Source: Thiorhodospira sibirica ATCC 700588 (GTDB taxonomy: Bacteria > Pseudomonadota > Gammaproteobacteria > Ectothiorhodospirales > Ectothiorhodospiraceae). Taken from it: a stretch of 64,000 bases of DNA. The notes beneath the pieces were generated by a model. It worked only from the letters and a program-made list of their open reading frames with translations, was not told where the DNA came from and searched no databases. The stretch is from positions 2,845,828-2,909,827 of the forward strand of contig NZ_MU255056.1 in the NCBI RefSeq assembly GCF_000227725.2, given 5' to 3'. Numbering within the stretch: position 1 is the stretch's first letter; every line of letters begins with the position of its first letter. The translations under genes and the position numbers were made by a program. Below, piece after piece: positions 56,403-64,000 of this stretch.

Positions 56403-56729
56403 ATGAAACGGCATATCATGCCTTATCTTTTATTACTGGGTATCTTGTTATTGTCCGGCTGTGGGGGGCTTTTTTCCGTGCATCGCCTGGACATCCAGCA
56501 AGGCAATGCCATTGATGAAAGCCGACTGGCACAACTGCAACCCGGCATGAGCCCGGCGCAGGTGCGCTATCTGCTGGGTGAACCGGTGCTACAGCACCCT
56601 TTTCGCGGGCAAGAGCGCTGGGATTATATTTATTATTTCAAGCCCGGCGATGGGCAGCCTGAAACCCGTCATGTGATTGTCTATTTTGATCACGATCAGG
56701 TGACGCAAATAGAGCGCGCAGCACCGTAG
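56403..56729 (+). CDS. bamE: Outer membrane assembly lipoprotein BamE
   Basis: The 108-residue lipoprotein has a lipobox signal (LLLLGILLLSGCGG, Cys at about position 20), then HRLDIQQGNAID, LQPGMSPAQVRYLLGEPVL and WDYIYYFKPG. BamE (SmpA/OmlA) is an accessory lipoprotein of the BAM complex that inserts outer-membrane beta-barrels. The stop is 10 bases before holB. Divergence from fur is conserved in many gammaproteobacteria. Confidence 0.94.
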   Translation: MKRHIMPYLLLLGILLLSGCGGLFSVHRLDIQQGNAIDESRLAQLQPGMSPAQVRYLLGEPVLQHPFRGQERWDYIYYFKPGDGQPETRHVIVYFDHDQVTQIERAAP

Positions 56730-56739
56730 GAGTTCGGGG

Positions 56740-57735
56740 ATGACTGCCTTATATCCGTGGTTAGCGCCGTCCTGGGCACTGCTTGGGCAGCGCATCCAGG
56801 CGCGCAATCTGCCACATGGCCTGCTGTTTACCGGCCCTGAAGGGCTTGGCAAGCAACATCTCGCCGAGTATCTGGCGCAAGCCTTGGTGTGCCAACAGCG
56901 AGATGCGGCCCATCAGCCCTGCCAGCGCTGTCAGGACTGCCTGTGGTTTGGCGCGCAAACCCACCCCGATATCAACCATATCCAGACGGCGGAGGACAAA
57001 ACCCAGATCAGCGTTGAACAAATCCGGGGGCTGATGCATTTCATCAGTCTTAAAGGGAGTCGCAGCAATACCCGCGTGGCCTTGATTCATGTCGCCGATC
57101 AGCTTAATTCTGCGGCGGCCAATGCCTTGCTCAAAACCCTTGAAGAACCACCGCCGGGTGCGCATCTGTTGTTGATCAGTGCCCATCCCGCCCGTCTACC
57201 CGCCACCCTGCGCAGCCGCTGTCAACTCATCAAAGTCGGACTGCCGCCCACACCGCTCGCCTTGAGCTGGCTACACGCACAGAATGCGGCACTGCACAGC
57301 GCAGTACTGGAAAGCGCTCTGGTGCTGGCTCATGGCGCACCGCTCAAAGCACTGCAACTGGCCCAGCAACACCAGGATCATGACAAAACATGGTCTGAAG
57401 AAATTGCACAGCTGCTGCGCCTAACTAACAATGAGCAAAGCCCCATGGAGCTTGCCCGGCACTGGCAGTCCAAAGCGCCAGGCGATGTCATCCAGCGCCT
57501 GTATCTTTTGACCGCCGACATCATCCGCCACAAACTGATGCTGACACCGGCCTATTTAGCGCAGGCCGAGCGTGCTGGTAGTTTGCAATCTCTGGCAAAC
57601 CGGCTAGACTTGGACAAGACCTTTTACTTTCAGGATCAACTGCTCGAAGGTCAGCGGGCATCCAGTACCGCGCTCAATGTACACATGCTGTTCGAAGATC
57701 TGTTGATTCGCTTTAACGCCTGCCGCACCTCTTAA
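56740..57735 (+). CDS. holB: DNA polymerase III subunit delta'
   Basis: The 331-residue clamp-loader subunit has a Walker-like loop (LLFTGPEGLGKQHLAEYL), a four-Cys zinc site (CQQRDAAHQPCQRCQDC) and LNSAAANALLKTLEEPPPGA. Delta' is part of the gamma complex that opens the beta clamp. It lies 10 bases after bamE and is followed 12 bases on by pilZ, the common holB-pilZ pair. Confidence 0.93.
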   Translation: MTALYPWLAPSWALLGQRIQARNLPHGLLFTGPEGLGKQHLAEYLAQALVCQQRDAAHQPCQRCQDCLWFGAQTHPDINHIQTAEDKTQISVEQIRGLMHFISLKGSRSNTRVALIHVADQLNSAAANALLKTLEEPPPGAHLLLISAHPARLPATLRSRCQLIKVGLPPTPLALSWLHAQNAALHSAVLESALVLAHGAPLKALQLAQQHQDHDKTWSEEIAQLLRLTNNEQSPMELARHWQSKAPGDVIQRLYLLTADIIRHKLMLTPAYLAQAERAGSLQSLANRLDLDKTFYFQDQLLEGQRASSTALNVHMLFEDLLIRFNACRTS

Positions 57736-57747
57736 GGGAGTCGCCCC

Positions 57748-58089
57748 ATGCCACCTGGTCAAGGTATTCTGAATCTGGCCATCAAAGACAAAAATTCCTT
57801 GTATATGGCCTACATGCCCTACGTTAAAAACGGCGGCCTGTTCATCCCCACGCAAAAGCGCTACCGCCTTGGCGATGAGGTGTTCATGCTGCTGAGCCTG
57901 ATGGAAGAAAAAGACCGCATTCCGGTTGCCGGAAAAATCGTCTGGGTCACGCCGCCGCGCTCCCAGGGTAACCGTACCCCCGGCATCGGCGTGCAATTCA
58001 ATCCCCAGGATAACGGCAGCACCCGCAACCGCATTGAAGGCTTGCTCGGCGGTGCCTTGCAAAGTGATCGGCTTACACACACGCTGTAA
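57748..58089 (+). CDS. pilZ: Type IV pilus protein PilZ
   Basis: The 113-residue PilZ-domain protein begins MPPGQGILNLAIKDKNSLYM and contains LFIPTQKRYRLGDEVFMLL and GKIVWVTPPRSQGNRTPGIG. The standalone PilZ next to holB is needed for type IV pilus assembly in Pseudomonas and Xanthomonas. It does not itself bind c-di-GMP, lacking the N-terminal RxxxR. It fits the FimX-like protein near 36 kb. GGGAG stands eight bases before ATG 57748. Confidence 0.92.
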   Translation: MPPGQGILNLAIKDKNSLYMAYMPYVKNGGLFIPTQKRYRLGDEVFMLLSLMEEKDRIPVAGKIVWVTPPRSQGNRTPGIGVQFNPQDNGSTRNRIEGLLGGALQSDRLTHTL

Positions 58090-58111
58090 CCGACGCACGG
58101 TTTAAATCCAC

Positions 58112-59035
58112 ATGCCGCATTGCGCTGCATCAAGCCCTGACAATGGTGTTGCCGCCGTCATTGTCAGCTATCACCCGTGTCTGGATACCTTAAAAAAGCA
58201 GCTGGATCGTCTCCGTACCCAGGTACAGGCCATCATCATCGTAGACAATGGTTCATGTCCTGATCTGGCGGATTGGCTACATGCGCAAGGTCTGGCTGGT
58301 GTTGAAGTTTTGGCACTCCAGGATAATCAGGGGCTGGCCTGCGCACAAAATCAGGGCATTGCCTGGGTGCGTCGCCAAATGGGTCTGCATGATGTCTTGC
58401 TGATGGATCAAGACAGCCTGCCTGCGGCAGATATGGTGCAGCAGCTGCTGCGCGTACGGGCGCAGCTGGCCAGTCAAGGGCTGCGCGTCGGTGCAGTCGG
58501 GCCGCGCTATGTTGACCCACGCCAGGACAATCCGCCGCCGTTTATTCAGATTCAGCGCCTGCGGCTGAAACGCCACCGCTGCCAGCCAGAACACCTCCCC
58601 GTGGCTGTCGATTACCTGATCGCCTCAGGCTCATTGATCGCTGTGCAAACCCTCGATATCGTCGGCGATATGCAAGAGGCCCTGTTCATTGATTACATTG
58701 ATATTGAATGGGGAATGCGGGCGCGTCTGCAAGGTTTTGCCCATTTTGGCGTGTGTACCGCGCACATGGAACATGCCCTGGGCGATGCGGCTCTCTCTTT
58801 TGGGCGGCGCAAAATCCCGCTGCATTCGCCCCTGCGGCATTACTATCATTTTCGCAACGCCATCTGGCTCTACCAGCAGCCCTGGGTTCCACTGAACTGG
58901 AAATGTGTGGACGGCTGGCGCCTGATCCTGCGCTACGGTTTTTATCTCCTGCTGGCCAAACAACGGCGCGAACGCTGGCGCAAAATCCATCTAGGCCTCT
59001 GGCATGGATGGCGTCAGCGCATGGGGCGGCTATAG
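58112..59035 (+). CDS. Glycosyltransferase family 2 (rhamnosyltransferase-like)
   Basis: The 307-residue GT-A enzyme begins with the nucleotide-sugar region VAAVIVSYHPCLDTLKKQLD, then IIIVDNGSCPDL and the DxD-like LLMDQDSLPA. VDYLIASGSLIAVQTLDIVG and FIDYIDIEWGMRARLQGF are typical of rhamnosyltransferases that build O-antigen or related glycans. It lacks membrane segments and probably acts at the inner-membrane face. No other glycan genes adjoin it. The 3' end overlaps a hydrolase fragment by about 30 bases. Confidence 0.88.
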   Translation: MPHCAASSPDNGVAAVIVSYHPCLDTLKKQLDRLRTQVQAIIIVDNGSCPDLADWLHAQGLAGVEVLALQDNQGLACAQNQGIAWVRRQMGLHDVLLMDQDSLPAADMVQQLLRVRAQLASQGLRVGAVGPRYVDPRQDNPPPFIQIQRLRLKRHRCQPEHLPVAVDYLIASGSLIAVQTLDIVGDMQEALFIDYIDIEWGMRARLQGFAHFGVCTAHMEHALGDAALSFGRRKIPLHSPLRHYYHFRNAIWLYQQPWVPLNWKCVDGWRLILRYGFYLLLAKQRRERWRKIHLGLWHGWRQRMGRL

Positions 59036-59366
59036 GCTCTCACGCCTCAAGGAAAACAGCAGTCACATCGGTCTGGGTTTTGCCTTGGGGGGACTCTCGC
59101 ATGTCCTGGCGGACGCCATGACCGTTACGGGTGTTCCTTTTGGGCCTTGGTCAGATCGGCGTTTTCACCTGTTCGGTGGGCGGATTCGCACAGGCGACCC
59201 GGCAGAATATGTTTTTGCCGGTGTCGTGGTGGTGATTTGTGCTGCCTTGTTTACCGTGCTCGGCGTGTCAGGCTTCTATCCGTTTTTTTATGACTGGATA
59301 AACCTATATAACACCGGGGTGATTGACGGCGCCGAATGGCGAGCTAACCGTTTTCGCTTGATTTAG
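59004..59366 (+). pseudogene. Membrane metal-dependent hydrolase (YdjM/DUF457-like), N-terminal loss
   Basis: The 120-codon frame contains LGGLSHVLADAMTVTGVPFG, PWSDRRFHLFGGRIRTGDP and two membrane helices, as in YdjM-type hydrolases and relatives often encoded on mobile DNA. The first part of that family, with its initial His motif, is missing, and the first 20 or so residues do not resemble it. It is therefore likely a fragment joined to the end of the glycosyltransferase gene. No function is expected. Confidence 0.6.
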
Positions 59367-59588
59367 GTTTTCCAGCAGGCATTACTTGGCGGTTGTAGCG
59401 TATCAGGGCACCCCTTGATAAACCGCCACATTGGAGATCATCACTTGCTTGCTGGATTCGTGCGCCTTCGGCGCTTTCTCAGGGGCGGTCCGGTCTGCTG
59501 GGCTGCTCCACTTTTATTACCAGCTATCCGAAACCCTGCCATTATTAACTCGGTGATCAAATAGATACGCATGTGTTATGCTTTACGC

Positions 59589-59723
59589 ATGAAACGAGAA
59601 GACGCTCGCACACTGCACCCGGCCGCGCAGGAAGAGAAACGCAAGACGGCAGTTTCTCTGTGGGAACGCGGATTCACCCGTCAAGAGATGGGTTGGGTGC
59701 GGGGTGATTTTTATGTCAGTTGA
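59589..59723 (+). pseudogene. IS630-type transposase N-terminal fragment
   Basis: The 44-codon frame MKREDARTLHPAAQEEKRKT, then AVSLWERGFTRQEMGWVRGD, resembles the helix-turn-helix start of IS630 transposases and breaks off after about 38 residues. The sequence before it (ATCAAATAGATACGCAT) is close to that at 3894, by another fragment. It is followed by repeat copy 3, whose arrival may have cut the gene. The interval 59367-59588 holds no recognised gene. Confidence 0.6.
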
Positions 59724-59758
59724 CCAACTAGGTGTAAGCTCCTAATAGAATGGGGATG

Positions 59759-60093
59759 AGGAGCAAAAAACAGTTCTTGATTTTTTCTTCATTCTTCATC
59801 AAAATTCCCTACTGTAGATAGGTTATCTACAAGCGCGAAGGTTTCGCGTTCCATGGTCGGGGTCGAAGTCGAATCGCAAAGTTGTTCTCTGTTTAGGATG
59901 AACGCCGAGGCCACTTTTATGGCGCAAGCTGGGTTTCGACGGCTGAAACCGCCCATGTTGCCGGTGTTGACCGGCCATTCGGTTGGGACTGCTCAACCAG
60001 GACTCCAGTTGCTCGCCCGCAAGGGTGTTATCAACGGAGAGCGAAGTGCCTAAAAATCGCATAAGCAACTTTGTTTAGGTTTTTAGGAGCAGT
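59759..60093 (+). repeat. Structured leader repeat, copy 3 (tetraloop swapped)
   Basis: Almost identical to copies 1 and 2: -35 TTGATT (59777-59782), -10 CAAAAT (59800-59805), the same hairpins and the same 3' end TTTAGGTTTTTAGGAGC. The main difference is in one hairpin, where CGCCC (60014-60018), GCAA and GGGTG (60023-60027) replace CGCCC, UUCG and GGGCG. The pairing is kept by a G-U pair. A second change lies in a predicted loop. Downstream only a few codons remain before IS630 sequence, so any gene it served is lost. Confidence 0.85.
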
Positions 60094-60121
60094 ACCGTGC
60101 ACCAGAAATACTCTGGATAAC

Positions 60122-61917
60122 TTACGCCATCAGCGGCTTGCCGATGTAGGTCCAGCGAAACGGCTTGGCGAGTGTCTGATTGAAGACGGCGATGAACTCA
60201 AGAAGGCGTTGTTTGAGCGCCTGGGTGGAGGCGAAGCGCCCACGCCGGAGCAGTCGCCGGGTCAGGATAGCGAACCAAATCTCGACCGGGTTGAGCCAAG
60301 CGCAGTGCTTGGGGGTATAGACGAACCGGATACGATGCGAGGGATCCTGGAGAAAGGCGGCCCGAGAGGACATGTTGGCGAGGATTCCCGTCTTTCCCTT
60401 GCAGCCCAGTTCGGTGTCGATTGAGCAGCGTTGGGCGATGAATTCCACCAGGCTGGCCGATTGATGGGTGTTGAGTGGGTCACAGACGAAGCTCCATTCG
60501 CCGTGTGGATCGGTGTCCACGGTGGCGGCGATGTGGGCCACGAAGTCCGCCTCGGTGCGGGTGTCGCCGATGGAGGGAGTGATTATAAGCCCGGTGGCGA
60601 CCTCGAAATGGGCGATCAGAGTCTGAGTACCGTGGCGTTTGTACGCGAACGCCACGGCCTCGGGATGGCCGGGCTGCATCGGGTGAGACGGGTGGATCGC
60701 CTCTATGGCCTGGATGCCGGTTTTTGAGATGAACCCCGTGTTCATGCAACGGCGTTGCCTGATGGTACCGCGTACAGACCGTGCGAACCTCCTGACGGAA
60801 GGTAGCCTCATCGGTGATGTGGGGATTGAGCCCGTAGCGGGTGCGATGCGCTCGCGCGCCAGATCCTGGCGTGTCCAGTGGGTCAACGGCGGCGGTGGCT
60901 GCTCACACGCCCGCGCGATGACCTGGCAAATCTGCTCGGACGTGAATTCACCCGGGCAGCCCGGGCGCGGCGGGTCGGACAAGAGCTGGAGGGTGATGGA
61001 CAGCGCCTGAGCGAGTTCGCGCACGGCCCCGGCACGGTGATAGGAGGCCTCATCCCAGAACAGGATGATCTCGCCGCTGGGGTAGTGCTCGCGCAGACGG
61101 CGCAGCAACGTCAGGGTGTGCGCGGTGTTGGAACGGGGGAAATCCCAGATCTCAACCTGACCGTGGTTGTAGACATGCAGCCCATAGAAACTGACTTTGG
61201 CCGACAATCCGGGGCTGTGGGAACCGACCCACAGGCGCTCACCCGTCGGGGCCCAGCCATAGCCCAGATCGGCGTCCTGATGGAGGTGGGCTTCATCCAG
61301 ATAGATCATCCAGGGGGCCTGTGGCCCCCGGGTGCGCGGGAGGATCTCTTGGAGGCGCTCGACGAAGGCTTCACGCGCCGCCGTGGAGGCGCGATTGAGC
61401 AACGCCTTGGCTTTCTTCCACGAAAACCCCAGGCGCTTGAGTGCCCGACGCACCGTTTCGCGACTGACACGGCGCTTGAATGTGCCCTCGATCCACGCTA
61501 CCCGGCGTTTGAGGGTCCAGCGCGCCGGGGCCGTGTGCGCCGCCAACGCCTCATGGGGCACCAAGCACCCTGTCTGTGCTTCGCGCTGTGTCGCCGGTGC
61601 CGCCGCAGCCGCTACACTGTCACGGATCAGGCGATCCAGTGCCGCATCCTTCAGCGGGTCAAAAAAGGGGAGACCCCGCCTGTGCGCACAAACTCCAGCG
61701 CCGTCGGGCCCTCGGCATTGTAGCGATGCACCCAACGGATCACGGTTTGCACAGGACGTCCCAGGCGACGGGCCACCGCCGTCGCTCCCCGATCCTGTTG
61801 CGTCAGTTCGTACAGGGCGAAAAACCGCTCGCGCGTGCGCGCATGCGGGGCTGTCAACGCCGCCTCCCGAAGGTCATCGGCGGTTTGGTTCCACTTGGCC
61901 AGATCCACTTTGAGCAT
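60122..61917 (-). pseudogene. Chimeric IS630-family transposase
   Basis: Reading on the minus strand, an N-terminal part starts at ATG 61917 (MLKVDLAKWNQTADDLREAA, AVARRLGRPVQTVIRWVHRY). It needs a frameshift near 61670 to enter a long open frame. That frame has one DDE half (WMIYLDEAHLHQDADLGYGW, EIILFWDEASYHRAGAV). Before its final acidic motif it changes into a second, different IS630 transposase (RPGCPGEFTSEQICQVIARA). The latter has a garbled stretch and then an intact C-terminus (SKTGIQAIEAIHP, YTPKHCAWLNPVEIWF). This is best read as a fusion of two damaged transposase genes, probably inactive. Confidence 0.75.
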
Positions 61918-62035
61918 CAACGCAACCCCTCTGGTCTGTCTGAATGACAGGGCGAGCCCACGGCGGCTCAGGTCACGTGGATAGCGTATCACAGAAATTA
62001 CGCATCTCAGCCTGGACGTGGTTTAGATTCATTAG

Positions 62036-62864
62036 GGAGCGTTAACAATCAAGCCAGCCAAACGAAGGCTGACACGAGACACAGTAGCGAGTGGTAGTTC
62101 CGTGCCAGCCGCTCATAGCGCGTGGCGATTCGTCTGAATGCTTTGATTTTCTCGAAAAACCGCTCGACAAGGTTGCGGTCTTTATCGCTGTGCCAGTCAA
62201 CCTCGATGACATCCAAACGGTTCTTCCTCGGGGGAATCACGGGCTCAGCCCCCACCGCTCGGATGATGTCTCTCGGCGCAGTCGCATCGTAGCCTTTGTC
62301 ACCCCGTACCGCGTTCGGGGCAAAACCTTCAAGCAACGCCGGAGCCACACTGTATTCACAGGCCTGGCCCGGGGTGAGAATCAGCCGCACCGGGTTGCCC
62401 AAGGCATCGATAGCTGCATGGATCTTGGTGCTCAATCCGCTTCGCGACGTGCCCATCGCCTCGGTGTCCTGAGCGTTTTTTTTGATGCGCCCTGCGGATG
62501 AACCCTGACAATAGTGCCGTCCATCATCAGCGGCTCCAGATCAGGAGCATCGGCCCACGTCTCGGCAATGCGTTGCCAACCCCCCTTTTTCGACCACCGG
62601 TTATATCGCATGTAAACCGTGTGCCAGCGTTCAAAGCATTCCGGCAGATCCCGCCAAGGCGCCCCGGTGCGCGCGATCCACAGGACCGCTTCCATAAAGC
62701 GGCGGTTATCTTTGGCGGTCACACCGCAGTCGGTTACTTTGCCAGGGAGAAGCGGTTCAAGTCTCTCCCATGGGTCATCTCGCAGCATGAGTCGGGGCAT
62801 CCGTTATCCATCAAAATCCCGTTATGCTACATTAGGCACATAAATTAGTAATTGTTAACGCCCC
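62036..62864 (-). mobile_element. IS5-family (IS427-type) insertion sequence, copy 2
   Basis: The 829-base inverted copy of the element at 30926 has ends GGAGCGTTAACAAT (62036-62049) and ATTGTTAACGCCCC (62851-62864). It differs by substitutions and a two-base deletion near its right (5') end. Flanking tetramers are TTAG and CTAG, not identical, so the original target duplication has changed or the copy was joined by recombination. Confidence 0.9.
62049..62800 (-). CDS. IS5-family transposase, two overlapping frames
   Basis: The same two frames as in copy 1: N-terminal frame 62432-62800 and C-terminal frame 62049-62456. They are bridged by a run of eight A on the coding strand that should permit -1 frameshifting. 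The DDE motifs GDKGYDAT and DRNLVERFFEKIKAFRRIAT are intact. It differs from copy 1 at a few residues (for example FERWHTVYMRY against FGRWHTAYMRY). It is potentially functional. Confidence 0.88.
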
Positions 62865-62882
62865 CTAGCTAGTTCCAGGATT

Positions 62883-64000
62883 TTATGAGTTCTTGCGCAT
62901 GTCGGTGAGTATTTGCAATGCAGTTTCGTGGTCGATGTTTTCGATGGCCTGTTCCAGGGCGTGGCAGGGTTCGTTGCCGTAGAGGTTTCTCAGGGCGTGC
63001 AGGGCGTCTTGCAGCAGGGTGTCGTCGATAAATTCATGCGTAACCAGTGCGACCTGTAAATGCGCGATGGCCTCGGCATGGGCTTGTGGGGCTGTGGCCG
63101 GTGAGGCGGCTGGGTTGCGAGGGGGAAGGATGTTGATTTGCATGGTACTGAGTTCGCTTAAGGCGTGGTTGACTTCCTGCAAGGCTGCGGTGAAGTTTTG
63201 CACAGTATCGCTTTGCAGGGTGTGGCCACGCTGCAGGGTCTGTTCAATCTGGGCGGTGAGGTTTTGCAGGCGCACGGCGCCGAGTTGCCCGGCCAGACCT
63301 TTGAGGGTGTGCAGCTGGCGTGAGCGTTCGGTACACGGTGCTGTGTCAAGTTGTTCTGGCAGGTTTAGGTAGCCCTGCAGTTTTTGGTGAAAGCGCACTA
63401 ACATGCTGAGATAGAACACGGCATCGTTATCGGCCTGTTTGAGTCCTTTGTGCAGGTCAAAGCCAGGAAGCTGCGTGGGCAGGGCGGCGGCGCTGGGGTC
63501 TGTGGGTGTGCCTGGGGTGGCTAAGGCTGGGGTTTTGGGCTGTACGCTGCCGGCATCGCTATGGACACCCAGCCAGTGGCGCAGGGTTTGATACAGTACG
63601 GCGCTGTCAATGGGTTTGGCGATGTGATCATCGGCCCCGGCTGCGGCAGCGCGCTGTTTGTCTTCCTGCATCACCGCTGCCGACAGGGCAATGATGGGCA
63701 TGCGCTGGCCTTGGGCACGGATCTGGCGGGTCGCTTCAAAGCCATCCATGACCGGCATCTGCAGATCCATCAGGATTAAATCAAAGTGGGTTTGCAAGGC
63801 AACGGCAACGGCTTGCGCGCCGTCTTCTACGATAAATACCTCGGCCCCGGTTTTTTCCAGCATACGCAGGGCGACTTCCTGGTTGATCTCGTTGTCTTCT
63901 ACCAGCAAAATCTGCAGGCCGGTCAATGCCGGTACTTTGCTGATTTGACGGTGCTTGGTGGCGCTTTGGGTATCGCCTTTTTCAGCACGTTGCAGGGCTT
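62883..64000 (-). CDS. Hybrid sensor kinase, receiver and Hpt part (5' end outside window)
   Basis: About 370 residues of the C-terminal part are visible. A receiver domain (LQILLVEDNEINQEVALRML, phospho-acceptor in LILMDLQMPVMDGFEATRQI, then DDHIAKPID) is followed by a Pro/Thr linker and an Hpt domain with the phospho-His in SRQLHTLKGLAGQLGAVRLQ. The frame stays open to the window edge, so the kinase core should lie beyond it. The 3' end lies 18 bases from IS5 copy 2. A further helical region with ALEQAIENIDHETALQILTD closes the protein. Confidence 0.88.
   Translation of the reverse strand, partial: ALQRAEKGDTQSATKHRQISKVPALTGLQILLVEDNEINQEVALRMLEKTGAEVFIVEDGAQAVAVALQTHFDLILMDLQMPVMDGFEATRQIRAQGQRMPIIALSAAVMQEDKQRAAAAGADDHIAKPIDSAVLYQTLRHWLGVHSDAGSVQPKTPALATPGTPTDPSAAALPTQLPGFDLHKGLKQADNDAVFYLSMLVRFHQKLQGYLNLPEQLDTAPCTERSRQLHTLKGLAGQLGAVRLQNLTAQIEQTLQRGHTLQSDTVQNFTAALQEVNHALSELSTMQINILPPRNPAASPATAPQAHAEAIAHLQVALVTHEFIDDTLLQDALHALRNLYGNEPCHALEQAIENIDHETALQILTDMRKNS

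Noticed and set aside
60071-60424. 117-codon plus-strand frame starting in repeat copy 3
   Set aside because: It runs antisense through the IS630 transposase and has no family resemblance.
1-64000. CRISPR arrays, tRNA and rRNA genes
   Set aside because: No regularly spaced direct repeats with unique spacers, no cloverleaf with a proper T arm and no rRNA-like stretches were noticed by eye; a program search was not possible.

Overview
The window looks like a chromosomal segment of a gammaproteobacterium. The evidence is a ybgC-tolQRAB cluster, a convergent dgkA/fur pair with bamE divergent from fur, holB-pilZ, a FimX-like protein, an apbC-dcd pair, topA-smg-dprA, and many chemotaxis and two-component receptors. 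A sucrose synthase of the proteobacterial type and a hydrogenase-maturation protease homologue would fit an environmental, possibly chemolithotrophic, lineage, but that is inference. No rRNA, tRNA or CRISPR was found. The segment is moderately rich in IS elements and IS debris.

Layout. 1-4 kb: the 3' end of apaH, then a minus-strand operon (PRTase/TRSP protein, StiP-PELOTA protein, citrate-lyase-like C-C lyase) of the kind described in tellurium-resistance-linked biosynthetic modules. 4-9 kb: a Tat-exported TRAP binding protein, a PstS-like binding protein paired with a chemotaxis receptor, and a TauE/SafE exporter. 9-13 kb: ybgC-tolQ-tolR-tolA-tolB, without pal. 13-23 kb: a hybrid kinase, tsaC, topA, smg, dprA, a tandem universal stress protein and a histidine kinase. 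23-31 kb: a DUF2971 protein, a PAS-GGDEF cyclase, a TIGR02444 protein, an LMW phosphatase, sucrose synthase, then an IS5-family insertion. 31-42 kb: a membrane-anchored family 5 binding protein, M52 protease, NTF2-like protein, PfkB kinase, FimX-like protein, apbC, and dcd interrupted by a mini-intein, then a SpmA/B-like protein. 42-53 kb: dnaG, a YgiQ-type radical SAM enzyme, a broken sensor gene, a chemotaxis receptor, and a MaoC-Pta/AckA pair. 53-59 kb: gcvPB, dgkA, fur, bamE, holB, pilZ and a glycosyltransferase. 59-64 kb: IS630 and IS5 elements and the 3' part of another hybrid kinase.

Two items stand out. First, a roughly 330-bp unit occurs three times (about 1240-1570 minus, 13191-13520 plus, 59759-60093 plus). 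Each copy has a sigma70-like promoter whose predicted start lies at the first of many hairpins. A long-range helix brackets the core, and near the 3' end one strand can pair with either of two copies of UUUAGG, the second of which contains the Shine-Dalgarno sequence. One hairpin swaps a UUCG loop for GCAA while its stem stays paired. This looks like a dispersed structured leader RNA, possibly mobile. Second, dcd carries a 136-residue mini-intein with no homing-endonuclease domain, inserted in the active-site motif; removing it restores a 188-residue deaminase.

Other unusual points are two families of palindromic repeats, a chimeric IS630 transposase, a Tol cluster lacking pal, and a PstS-like protein paired with a chemotaxis receptor.
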